A DNA stretch of 38,733 nt from Chamaesiphon sp. 336R_metabinner_41 (GTDB lineage: Bacteria; Cyanobacteriota; Cyanobacteriia; Cyanobacteriales; Chamaesiphonaceae): NCBI GenBank assembly GCA_025359915.1, contig JANYDE010000058.1, forward strand, positions 1-38,733, written 5' to 3'. Positions 26,617 through 34,132 of this stretch are shown here, in pieces; position 1 is the first letter of the stretch; every line of letters starts with the position of its first letter. Position numbers and translations under genes: made by a program. The notes beneath the pieces are model-generated. The model worked only from the letters and a program-made list of their open reading frames with translations, did no database searches and was not told the origin of the DNA.

Positions 26617-27606
26617 CTATTTTAACGGTTGAAAGATTTGACACAATTCGATCGCGTGAATCTGTAATGTAGAGGTAGTTTCCGCGCCGCGTTTGAGGCT
26701 AAATTCTAAATCTAGTAATTTGGGTAGACTGGCTGCGAGTCGATCGGCAGTGGTAGATTGGAGTTCCTGCTTGATGAAAAATAGGCGTTTGGGATTGCCA
26801 AGTCCGGCGGCTGTCGCTATGACTCGATCGTCTTTTTCTCCAGCTTCTAGGAGCATTTTAACCCACAACCAGGTGCGAAATTGACCGACGAGGGTGGCGA
26901 CTATTTTTAAGGCGGGTTCATTGTGGTTGATTAATTCGGCGATGAGATGTAAAGCTGTAGCAACATCCCCTTGACGAATGGCGGCGGCTAGTTGGAGACT
27001 ATTCTGAGTATTGGCAACTACGAGACTAGCTACCATTACTCGATCGATCTGTTGTCCTGCTCCACCTGCCAGAAGTTGTAATTTGTCTAATTCTAAATAT
27101 AATTGGCGGGTATTATTCCCGACGGATTCGGCGAGGAGTTGGACTGCATCGGGGGTAATTTTTAAGCCCAATTCTTTGGCGACAATTTGCACGCGCTGAC
27201 TGAGTTCTTCAGTTTTCCACGGTGGTATTAATCCGAATTCTTGGACGTTGGCATATTTCTGAATTGTCTTAGTTGATTTTAGTCTACCGTCTGGTTTATT
27301 TTTGCTCGTTAATAGCAGCACTGTCGTCGCCGGAATCTGAGGTAATGTCCGTTCTAATTCGGTGAGCAATTGCTCGGAGCATTGCTGCATGACGGTGGTA
27401 TCTACGAGCCAAATTAAGCGTTTTCCCGTTCCAAATGGGGGAGTCATTGCTGCCTCTAGTGCTGATATGACGGCATCTTCTCGATCTGGATTAATCTTTT
27501 CATAGTTGAAACTTACCCAGGCTGAATCGAGTGATGATTGTTGAATTGCTGTGACTGCTTTGGCGATCGAGAAATCATCATCACCCCAGTATAAGATTAC
27601 GGTCAT
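26617..27606 (-). CDS. holA: DNA polymerase III delta subunit
   Basis: The clamp-loader subunit that opens the sliding clamp. 329 residues, usual size. N-terminus MTVILYWGDDDFSIAKAVTA matches the family's opening strand and helix, followed by the degenerate AAA+ parts (WLVDTTVMQQ, TTVLLLTSKNKPDGR) and the typical LAESVGNNTRQLYLELDKL and AAAIRQGDVATALHLI segments. Delta has no functional Walker A, and none is seen here. A short gap separates it from the pentapeptide gene upstream; 220 bases with a repeat element follow. Confidence 0.92.
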   Translation of the reverse strand: MTVILYWGDDDFSIAKAVTAIQQSSLDSAWVSFNYEKINPDREDAVISALEAAMTPPFGTGKRLIWLVDTTVMQQCSEQLLTELERTLPQIPATTVLLLTSKNKPDGRLKSTKTIQKYANVQEFGLIPPWKTEELSQRVQIVAKELGLKITPDAVQLLAESVGNNTRQLYLELDKLQLLAGGAGQQIDRVMVASLVVANTQNSLQLAAAIRQGDVATALHLIAELINHNEPALKIVATLVGQFRTWLWVKMLLEAGEKDDRVIATAAGLGNPKRLFFIKQELQSTTADRLAASLPKLLDLEFSLKRGAETTSTLQIHAIELCQIFQPLK

Positions 27607-27634
27607 TTAATTAATAGATATTGAATATAATATT

Positions 27635-28786
27635 TTAATCATCATCAAACGATCGCGCTGACAATACATGATCCAATGATCCTAACTTGTTCTGAATCCC
27701 TTCGCATCCACCTGGAATGGTTTGACGAGATTTTTCACCACACCACGCACAACAGTATTCGCGCTGTGATTTGGACAGATGTCGAACATTTGTAAAATCG
27801 ACATCCTCGACGATTGCACCGCTACATTCGCCCTTAATATAATCAGGATATCGATCTGGAGTGCGCGGGCTAGCAAGTTCTATTTCTCCATAAAATAGTC
27901 GAGTACCGTTAAGATCGGCACCGTTTAATTTAGCTTGATACAAGATAGTTCTAGCCAAATTAGCCTTTGACAAATTGCATCCACTTAAATCGCTGCGAAT
28001 GAGATTAGCGTCGCTCAGATCTGCCCAGCGTAAATCGGTTTGTGAGATATCTGTACCTGCTAAGATTACGCCCAAGTTTATCACGCGAACACCGTAGATC
28101 CGATCTTCATCATAACCGCCATTACCATTTAGAACAACTCGCCCTAATCGTAGATCTCGTTTGAGCGGAGTTAGTAATTTAGAACGGGATAGAAAGCGAA
28201 TAACTCTCGCTTTTCCGATTGCATTGACACTACCTAATAATGCCGCAGTTCGACCGATTGCAAATGAACGTTCTTGCGGCCAATCTTCGAGAAATCCTTT
28301 ATCATCTAAAACTAAATCCGAAATTCCTTGAAAGTAATTATCGATCGTTTGTTGTTGAGTCAGAAAGTTTTGAAGCCGATTCAGTCGATTTTGTTCGATC
28401 GTTAGATCGCGAGAAACAATATATTGTCGCCAGGACACGTATGCTGCTAAACTAGCAATGATCATCTGTCCGATCGCACCACTCCACAACCCCAATACCC
28501 CAACAATATCCCAATCAGTTCGCGCTGATAGATTATCGAAGTTATTGAAAAATCCACAGATTTTGAGTAAGACAATTATCGCAATTATAATTGTCAGTGC
28601 TGTGACTAATCGCAATCGCTGAATTTGTGAAATAGATCGAGGTATTTTGGGACGGATACCTCGATAGATAATCGGTGTTGATAATACTAATGCGATCGAG
28701 CAACCTGCGATGGTAAGTCCAGTATGATGAAAGTATAATCCACAGCCGATCGCAATTATTCCTAGTAGATTTAACCAGATTGTCAT
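27635..28786 (-). CDS. Membrane protein with pentapeptide repeats and cysteine-rich tail
   Basis: 383 residues. Hydrophobic segments at about 4-21, 22-42, 60-78 and 93-118, then a helical cytoplasmic part (EQNRLNRLQNFLTQQQTIDN). Pentapeptide repeats of A(D/N)LxX type run from about 240 to 300 (TDLRWADLSDANLIRSDLS, ANLARTILYQAKLNGADL), forming a short right-handed beta helix. The C-terminus has YCCAWCGEKSRQTIPGGCEG with four cysteines in 18 residues, possibly a metal or redox site. Function unknown. 28 bases upstream of holA, so possibly co-transcribed. Confidence 0.8.
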   Translation of the reverse strand: MTIWLNLLGIIAIGCGLYFHHTGLTIAGCSIALVLSTPIIYRGIRPKIPRSISQIQRLRLVTALTIIIAIIVLLKICGFFNNFDNLSARTDWDIVGVLGLWSGAIGQMIIASLAAYVSWRQYIVSRDLTIEQNRLNRLQNFLTQQQTIDNYFQGISDLVLDDKGFLEDWPQERSFAIGRTAALLGSVNAIGKARVIRFLSRSKLLTPLKRDLRLGRVVLNGNGGYDEDRIYGVRVINLGVILAGTDISQTDLRWADLSDANLIRSDLSGCNLSKANLARTILYQAKLNGADLNGTRLFYGEIELASPRTPDRYPDYIKGECSGAIVEDVDFTNVRHLSKSQREYCCAWCGEKSRQTIPGGCEGIQNKLGSLDHVLSARSFDDD

Positions 28787-28811
28787 TTACTCTAAAATTT
28801 TAGATCTCAGC

Positions 28812-28928
28812 TTTTTACCCCCAACCCCCTTGTAAAGGGGGCTTTAGATCCTAGTTTGGATGGCAAAGTCTTTTGCCTGGGGGCTTTCATTCCCGCCCCT
28901 TTACAAAGGGAGGGCTGGGGTGGGGTAA
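28812..28928. repeat. MITE-like repeat, copy 2
   Basis: 117 bases with the same ends as copy 1 at 26439-26597: TTTTTACCCCCAACCCCC at the left and GGGAGGGCTGGGGTGGGG at the right. The interior differs from copy 1 and contains TGGCAAAGTCTTTTGCC, a small palindrome. Fills the space between the pentapeptide gene and tilS and ends 3 bases before the tilS stop codon. Confidence 0.65.
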
Positions 28929-28930
28929 GG

Positions 28931-29896
28931 CTATTGTCTCACAACGATCGACTTACCATAAACTTCCGCAGCTAACCCATTACTAAATGTCGATGTGCGA
29001 GTACCATTCGGCGCATTAATTAACGCGAGAGTATCTTCAATCTGGCTAAAAGTAGGCATTTTATTTAATGCTTTAGTGAGAAATTGACGGATGACTCGGC
29101 GTTGAAGGGAAAGGGGAATCGATGCGATGATAACTCGATTTAGTTTAACATTTTGTTCGTCTACTGCTTGTCGATACCAATCGCTGGCGAGTGATTCTAG
29201 ATGTTCGACATCTGCACGTAATAGCTCGGCGGTGCGTGCTAAATGACTCTCGACTTGGGGATTGAAACTCGCTGCTAATTGCGGCATAATTTCTTGGCGA
29301 ATCCGATTGCGAGCGTATTTTAGATCGTGATTATAAGCATCTTTCCAAACGGGTAATTGATACTCTTGACAAAAGTCGCCTGTTTGGGTGCGATTAATTT
29401 CTAGTAATGGGCGCACTAAACTAACCCCTGGTGTTAATTGTCGTCGCCAATCCATCGCACATAATCCATCCGCACCCGCGCCGCGCACTAAATTATAGAG
29501 GAAGGTTTCGGCTCTGTCTGTTTGGGTATGAGCGGTGACGATATAAGTACTCCCAGTCTGTTGGGCGATTCTAATTAAGACTTGATATCGCCACTCCCTA
29601 GCGGCGGCTTCTGTCTCTGGTAAATTGGCGGTAGTCTCACAATGAAATGGTAACATCCAGCCAGCCGTAACTTGAGCGACTCGATCGGCAATCCCGATAT
29701 CTTGTCGCCAACCATGATCGCAATGAGCGACGGCTAGCTGCCATTTCCAGCGCGATTGCAAGTCTTTGAGCATTTGTCCCAAACACAGTGAATCCTGCCC
29801 CCCAGAGACGGCAATCAGGATATTTGCTCCAATTGGTAACAACTGTCGATCGATCAGGCTTTGATGAAGTTTACTATGTAATGGTGTCCAAGGCAT
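28931..29896 (-). CDS. tilS: tRNA(Ile)-lysidine synthase
   Basis: Converts cytidine 34 of the CAU anticodon of one isoleucine tRNA to lysidine, making it read AUA. 321 residues, the short cyanobacterial form. PP-loop motif VSGGQDS at about residues 29-35, then AHCDHGWR, TAHTQTDRAETFLYNLVRG and the CxxYxxxxxxxxxxYNxx-like segment DAYNHDLKYARNRIRQEIMP. The N-terminal catalytic domain is complete. Start ATG at 29896. Confidence 0.94.
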   Translation of the reverse strand: MPWTPLHSKLHQSLIDRQLLPIGANILIAVSGGQDSLCLGQMLKDLQSRWKWQLAVAHCDHGWRQDIGIADRVAQVTAGWMLPFHCETTANLPETEAAAREWRYQVLIRIAQQTGSTYIVTAHTQTDRAETFLYNLVRGAGADGLCAMDWRRQLTPGVSLVRPLLEINRTQTGDFCQEYQLPVWKDAYNHDLKYARNRIRQEIMPQLAASFNPQVESHLARTAELLRADVEHLESLASDWYRQAVDEQNVKLNRVIIASIPLSLQRRVIRQFLTKALNKMPTFSQIEDTLALINAPNGTRTSTFSNGLAAEVYGKSIVVRQ

Positions 29897-30027
29897 TTAG
29901 TGGGGACAAGGGGGACTGTGGGGGACTGGGGGACGAATAAGTTTCTATTCCCTATTTCAGCTATTATACCAATGTGATGGTGGGTGGTTTTGTTCTATAA
30001 TTGGATTAGTTTTAGAAGTTCGATCGA

Positions 30028-30363
30028 ATGCAACGTGACACATCAAGCATATTTCAGAGCGTACGAGTTATTCTGGCGAGGAATTTAGAAATCGATATTG
30101 AGACGATCGATCTAGACTTTAAATTCCATAGTTTTATCGATTCTCTCCGAGAGGCTACGCCAACGACTTGCTGCTTATCGTCAGGAGAAATCGGGTTCAA
30201 AAGATTTACTCAGTTATATCGAAGCCGCCAGTATTTACATCGATTTATCTGAAGAGTTTGAGTTGAAATTCTTGGCAGATTTTACAGGTGTGGCTTGTAT
30301 CACGGTGGCGGACTTGATTTTGCTAATCCAATCTAAATTAGAATTGGGTTTGGCTGGGAACTA
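30028..30363 (+). pseudogene. Frameshifted small gene, tentatively acyl-carrier-protein-like
   Basis: Frame 1 from ATG 30028 reads SIFQSVRVILARNLEIDIET then FHSFIDSL; after about 30146 protein-like sequence continues one frame over, RLRQRLAAYRQEKSGSKD, then ASIYIDLSEEFELKF and CITVADLILLIQSKLELG to TAG at 30361-30363. Removing one C from the palindromic CTCTCCGAGAGG (30142-30153) restores one frame of about 111 codons. The head (helix, then DxxxTIDLDFKF) and tail (DLSEEFELKF, then a VADLILLI helix) resemble an acyl carrier protein, but the serine position is not clear, so this is tentative. Its 3' end overlaps the 3' end of cobI by 26 bases. A sequencing error is possible. Confidence 0.6.
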
Positions 30364-31048
30364 GAATCATTGAGAAATAAGGTACGTCGTGTGGGTTGAC
30401 ATCCTCGATCGGGATAATCTTTTGATCGGGAGCGGTTGCTTGTTCGATATACTTAGCACGGGACAATAAATCGAGATCGCTGAGTATTTGGCGGACTTTA
30501 TCAAAATGACGACGCAGTTTGATAATTGCTACTGCATCAGCATTGATTAGTTGCGCTCTCAATGATGGCGCGGGTAAGGTTGCAGACAAGACGCTAAAAA
30601 TATCATTTTGATAACATAAAGGGCTGCCGATAGCGGCGGCTGCTCCCATCGCCGAAGGTACGCCAGGGACGATTTCTGTCTCAAATCGATCGGCTAAACG
30701 GGTAAATAAATACATAAATGAACCGTAAAATAACGGATCGCCACAGCATAACACGACTACATCTCTACCTGCGGATAAATGATTGACGATCGGTCTAATT
30801 GCTTCACTATATGATGCTTGTGCTGCTTCTGGATCGAGAGCGCGGGGGAAATGAAAACAGACTTCGATTTGGTTGCCCCTCAGAAAAGGTGCGACAATCG
30901 ATCGAGCGATACTTTCTCGATCGATTGCTGAATGATAAGCGATCACCGGAGCCGCCTGCAATAGTCTAAACGCCTTGAGCGTCAATAATTCAGGATCGCC
31001 AGGACCAACCCCAATCCCATATAATCTTCCTGTCTGAATTGCAACCAT
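30338..31048 (-). CDS. cobI: Precorrin-2 C(20)-methyltransferase
   Basis: Methylates C-20 of precorrin-2 (or its cobalt form) with S-adenosylmethionine in corrin synthesis. 236 residues of the tetrapyrrole methylase fold. N-terminal GRLYGIGVGPGDPELLTLKA is the SAM-binding start, VVVLCCGDPLFYGSFMYL the second motif, EIVPGVPSAMGAAAAIGSPL the third. Open to a TTG at 31069, but the ATG at 31048 is the likely start. Third gene of a minus-strand cob group, 144 bases after cobH, with repeats in the gap; still probably co-transcribed. Confidence 0.92.
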   Translation of the reverse strand: MVAIQTGRLYGIGVGPGDPELLTLKAFRLLQAAPVIAYHSAIDRESIARSIVAPFLRGNQIEVCFHFPRALDPEAAQASYSEAIRPIVNHLSAGRDVVVLCCGDPLFYGSFMYLFTRLADRFETEIVPGVPSAMGAAAAIGSPLCYQNDIFSVLSATLPAPSLRAQLINADAVAIIKLRRHFDKVRQILSDLDLLSRAKYIEQATAPDQKIIPIEDVNPHDVPYFSMILVPSQTQF

Positions 31049-31120
31049 TTTTCTTCTGATCTTTTCCAATTAGATTTAGACATTTTGTAGAATCTAGTTA
31101 ATGTTTAAGCATCTTTTTTA

Positions 31121-31207
31121 ACCGCAGAGGCGCAGAGGGCGCAGAGAGAAGAAAAGATTTCAATTTAAGAACCAACTATCAACTATCAACTATCAACTAT
31201 CAACTAT
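31121..31207. repeat. Two short tandem repeats between cobI and cobH
   Basis: 31121-31149 holds a CGCAGAGG-type repeat seen widely in cyanobacteria. 31173-31207 is five exact units of CAACTAT (ATAGTTG on the cob strand). The second array covers the cobH stop codon: the last codons GTT GAT AGT TGA come from the repeat. Confidence 0.85.
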
Positions 31208-31858
31208 TTCCTGCTCCATTGCTAAAGCATTAACCGCCGCCGCCGCCATCGCACTCCCACCGCGTCTACCGTGAATAGTCAGAAACGGAACACCCCGACT
31301 ATCTGCGGCTAGAGCTGCTTTTGATTCCATCGCACCGACAAAACCGACGGGGAAGCCGAGAATCAATGCTGGTTTGGGTGCGCCTGCGTCGAGCATTTCC
31401 AGGAGTCGAAACAGAGCTGTCGGCGCATTTCCAATTGCAATTACTGAGCCAGCCAAATATGGTCGCCATAGTTCTAATGCCGCAGCCGATCGAGTATTCT
31501 CTAATTGAGCTGCTAAATCTATGACTTGCGGATCTGGAAGCGTGCAAATTACTTGATTATCGACAGGTAAACGTTTGCGCGTCACGCCATTGGCTACCAT
31601 CTGCGCGTCACACAAAATCGGTGCGCCATTTGTGAGTGCTGTTCGTCCCACCCGAACGGCATCGATCGAGTAGTCCAGATCGCTCACAATATCAATCATC
31701 CCACAAGCATGGATCAGTCGCACTGCTACTGTATTGAAGTCGGCGGGTAATGTATCTAAATTTGCCTCGGCTCGAATTGTCGCGAATGATTGACGATAAA
31801 TTTCCGCCCCATCGCGAACATAATTTAGGGGTGCTGGAATGGTGGTTTTAGACGACAT
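31193..31858 (-). CDS. cobH: Precorrin-8X methylmutase
   Basis: Moves a methyl group from C-11 to C-12 to form hydrogenobyrinate or cobyrinate. 221 residues, normal size. Motifs: VRDGAEIYRQSFATIRAEA, ACGMIDIVSDLDYS (the His/catalytic loop reads RLIHACGM), GAPILCDAQMVANGVTRKRL, AIGNAPTALFRLLEM, LGFPVGFVGAMESK. The frame is open to 31969, but MSSKTTIPAPLNYVRDG at 31858 is the start. It overlaps the cobG 3' end by 11 bases. Its last residues IVDS and stop are formed by a heptamer array. Confidence 0.95.
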   Translation of the reverse strand: MSSKTTIPAPLNYVRDGAEIYRQSFATIRAEANLDTLPADFNTVAVRLIHACGMIDIVSDLDYSIDAVRVGRTALTNGAPILCDAQMVANGVTRKRLPVDNQVICTLPDPQVIDLAAQLENTRSAAALELWRPYLAGSVIAIGNAPTALFRLLEMLDAGAPKPALILGFPVGFVGAMESKAALAADSRGVPFLTIHGRRGGSAMAAAAVNALAMEQEIVDS

Positions 31859-33314
31859 TAAATATTTGCTGGAGTTGGGATAGAGATTGACGAGAGATAA
31901 ATGCTCGGAAAGATTCTTGGAGATTGAGCCGCTGATAATGATAAGCGTCGATCGATTTACCGATCGCAATTGGGACTTGTGCGGGTGAGTAAAGATCGCT
32001 CAGTTCTCGTTCAAATGCGGCTGGAACACCTTCGATCGAGATTCGATAGTGTCCAGATTGATCGGGGCTTTTATCGTCTCCCCAGAGGGTAATATCGGCG
32101 CGATCGTGTTGAGCGCAAGATCGATCGCAACCACTAAAATGAATACTTAAGGGTAGATCGAGTTTATATTTAGTAGCTAAGTAATTGGATAGATCGATCG
32201 CATCTCGTTGAGTATATGTCGCCCCAAATTTACAGCCTGTAGATCCCGCGCAGGCTCTGAGTAAGCTACTCGGATGATTCGCTGTATGGATTAAATCTAA
32301 GTCAGTAATTAATGCTTGTACTCGCTCCAGATCTATCCCCTGTATATCGGGAAGAATAATATTTTGCCACGGAGTCAATCGAATCGTACCATTCCCATAT
32401 CGTTCAGCAATTTCAGCTAACCCTTCGATCTGGTTTCGATTCCATCGTCCCAATAGTAACACCACACCCAGATAGTATCGATCTGATTGAGATTGTCGAT
32501 GTACGCCGATGTGGGGGATGGGGGAGGGTGGGGAGATGGGGGAGATGGGGAGGTTTTTAAAAATGAAATGGCTAGAACCCGTGAATTCTAGTTGAACAAT
32601 CTCGCTAAAACCAGTTAAACCCCAATGACGAATGATATCTCGCAATCGTGGTTTGCGGCGAATATCTCCACCTAGCAGTTCAATTCCCGATCGATAACTT
32701 TGAGCAATTGCAGCCAGCATCGGGATACATTCATCCAATCCCAATTTTACCCCGACAGGTAGCGGTGCGGATCCTCTATCACCAATCCCTAAATACAGAT
32801 CGAACTCACGATCGCTAACAGCTAATAACGTAATATCATTAGGTCGATTGATTATGCCGACACTCCCACCACCATCAAAACCCACGCTAAACTTTGTGGA
32901 TAATATCCCCAATTCGGGATGATGACTAAGATATTCATGCCAAGCTTGAGCCAGTGGACGAATATCGATTAATTCCTGCGCATCAATCCCCGCAGTTGGA
33001 CTCATCATGATATTGCGAATCCCATCGACAGCCGAGTTACTCGCCGCCAGACCACAATCGGTTAATTTAATTAATACTTCTGTCGGAATATGTCCAGTTA
33101 GTGCCCGTAATTGTAAATTAGCACGATTGGTAACTTGAATATACTCTAACCCAGTTGTGGCTAGTAGATGATCGATCGCCAAACACTGCGATGTATCTAA
33201 CACTCCACCAGGAATTCGCAACCTAGTCAACAGTCCATCTCGCGCCACCGCAGGATGATAAATATCTGGACAAATAGTGTGTTCGACAGACACTGAATTT
33301 AACTCCTTCCCCAT
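31848..33314 (-). CDS. cobG: Precorrin-3B synthase
   Basis: Oxygen-dependent hydroxylation of precorrin-3A with lactone formation; the aerobic-route step before ring contraction. 488 residues with the nitrite/sulfite-reductase fold: two ferredoxin-like halves (GLLTRLRIPGGVL and RYYLGVVLLLGRWNRNQIEG). Four cysteines for [4Fe-4S]: Cys355 and Cys361 in ACAGSTGC, Cys396 and Cys400 in GCDRSC. Between the halves, at about 253-268, a proline/serine tract (PISPISPPSPIP) is encoded by a G-rich repeat. The frame opens at a TTG at 33323, but ATG 33314 is preferred. First gene of the group behind a cobalamin riboswitch. Confidence 0.93.
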   Translation of the reverse strand: MGKELNSVSVEHTICPDIYHPAVARDGLLTRLRIPGGVLDTSQCLAIDHLLATTGLEYIQVTNRANLQLRALTGHIPTEVLIKLTDCGLAASNSAVDGIRNIMMSPTAGIDAQELIDIRPLAQAWHEYLSHHPELGILSTKFSVGFDGGGSVGIINRPNDITLLAVSDREFDLYLGIGDRGSAPLPVGVKLGLDECIPMLAAIAQSYRSGIELLGGDIRRKPRLRDIIRHWGLTGFSEIVQLEFTGSSHFIFKNLPISPISPPSPIPHIGVHRQSQSDRYYLGVVLLLGRWNRNQIEGLAEIAERYGNGTIRLTPWQNIILPDIQGIDLERVQALITDLDLIHTANHPSSLLRACAGSTGCKFGATYTQRDAIDLSNYLATKYKLDLPLSIHFSGCDRSCAQHDRADITLWGDDKSPDQSGHYRISIEGVPAAFERELSDLYSPAQVPIAIGKSIDAYHYQRLNLQESFRAFISRQSLSQLQQIFNVV

Positions 33315-33349
33315 GCAACGCAAGGAATAGTGAATTTTTAAGTACCGAT

Positions 33350-33478
33350 GCTAGTTGGTACACTCAGTTACGGTATTCTGACTCGAAGCTTTCGCTCCAT
33401 CACAGTTGCGGCACAGCCTTGGATTTTCACCAAACTTTCCCGATCCTAAGTTAGTTCAATCTAGCACGATCCGGTAAC
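33350..33478 (-). promoter_or_regulatory. Cobalamin riboswitch in the cobG leader
   Basis: On the minus strand the leader reads GGGAAAGTTTGGTGAAAATCC, then the B12-box GGCTGTGCCGCAACTGTGA, then GAGTCAGAATACC, the core order of the cobalamin riboswitch. The flanks TACCGGATC...GCTAG and CTAGCATCGGTA can pair as the closing stem. The element ends about 35 bases before the cobG ATG, so ligand control of translation start or premature ending is possible. It should lower cobG-cobH-cobI expression when B12 is plentiful. No T-run terminator stands out between it and cobG. Confidence 0.9.
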
Positions 33479-33716
33479 TAGTTGATACCCTAACGATTTC
33501 CCGCCAAATGACTCTAGGTGGGAGCGGGGAAAATTGCTAGCATCTAAGGAAAATAATCGGTAAACCAGTATCGGAACAATCCTACTATTGCAGCGTCACA
33601 GACAATAAAATCACACAGACTGTTCGGGAATCTCCACAACAGGTCGTCACTGAATAGTGAAATTCGAGCTACAATCTCTTTTAGTGTGAGTAAGTATAAA
33701 TAACTATTCTAAAGCT

Positions 33717-33923
33717 ATGTCTCCCAGCCCACTAACCCTCGACGCTCCAAGATCTACTGTCAGCAGCAATGCCCAATTCGATCGCTCCGAGCACGAACAA
33801 CAAGTTGCTAAACTAACGAAAGCTCTATATCCCGTCGATCAGCAAGAACGGTTTCTCGAACTTCAAGCCGAAGTTGAGACGCTCTTCATCCAATTACAAG
33901 CTCTCCAACGAGTTCACGTCTAG
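33717..33923 (+). CDS. Small conserved cyanobacterial protein
   Basis: 68 residues with a Ser/Pro-rich disordered N-terminus (MSPSPLTLDAPRSTVSSN) and a helical rest: EQQVAKLTKALYPVDQQERF then LELQAEVETLFIQLQAL, likely a short coiled coil. I recall similar small proteins across cyanobacteria but no function. It is followed by a clear rho-independent terminator, so it is a stand-alone unit, divergent from the cob group. Confidence 0.75.
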   Translation: MSPSPLTLDAPRSTVSSNAQFDRSEHEQQVAKLTKALYPVDQQERFLELQAEVETLFIQLQALQRVHV

Positions 33924-33982
33924 TCTTTTTCGTTAGAAAATTTTTCCCATCATCTAAAAATAACAACCTTTTTATATCAAAA

Positions 33983-34026
33983 AATAGACAAAGATCGAGG
34001 ATATTCGATCTTTGTCTATTGTTTTT
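33983..34026 (+). terminator. Rho-independent terminator
   Basis: 16-bp perfect stem (33983-33998 with 34005-34020), loop GGATAT, followed by GTTTTTT. The A-rich left flank makes it work in both directions. Ends the 68-residue gene. Just after it, 34049-34083 carries a CCCATCTC repeat related to the tract inside cobG. Confidence 0.9.
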
Positions 34027-34132
34027 TGCGAAGATTCACTCCAATCCGCAATCTCCCATCTCCAAATCTCCCATCTCCCATCAACCCCTAGATAGAATAT
34101 AAAGGTGCTCAACATCGCTACTTCATAGTTAA

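Noticed and set aside
31173-31207. Heptamer array considered as a CRISPR array
   Set aside because: Units are 7 bases with no spacers; the same holds for the array at 20235-20311.
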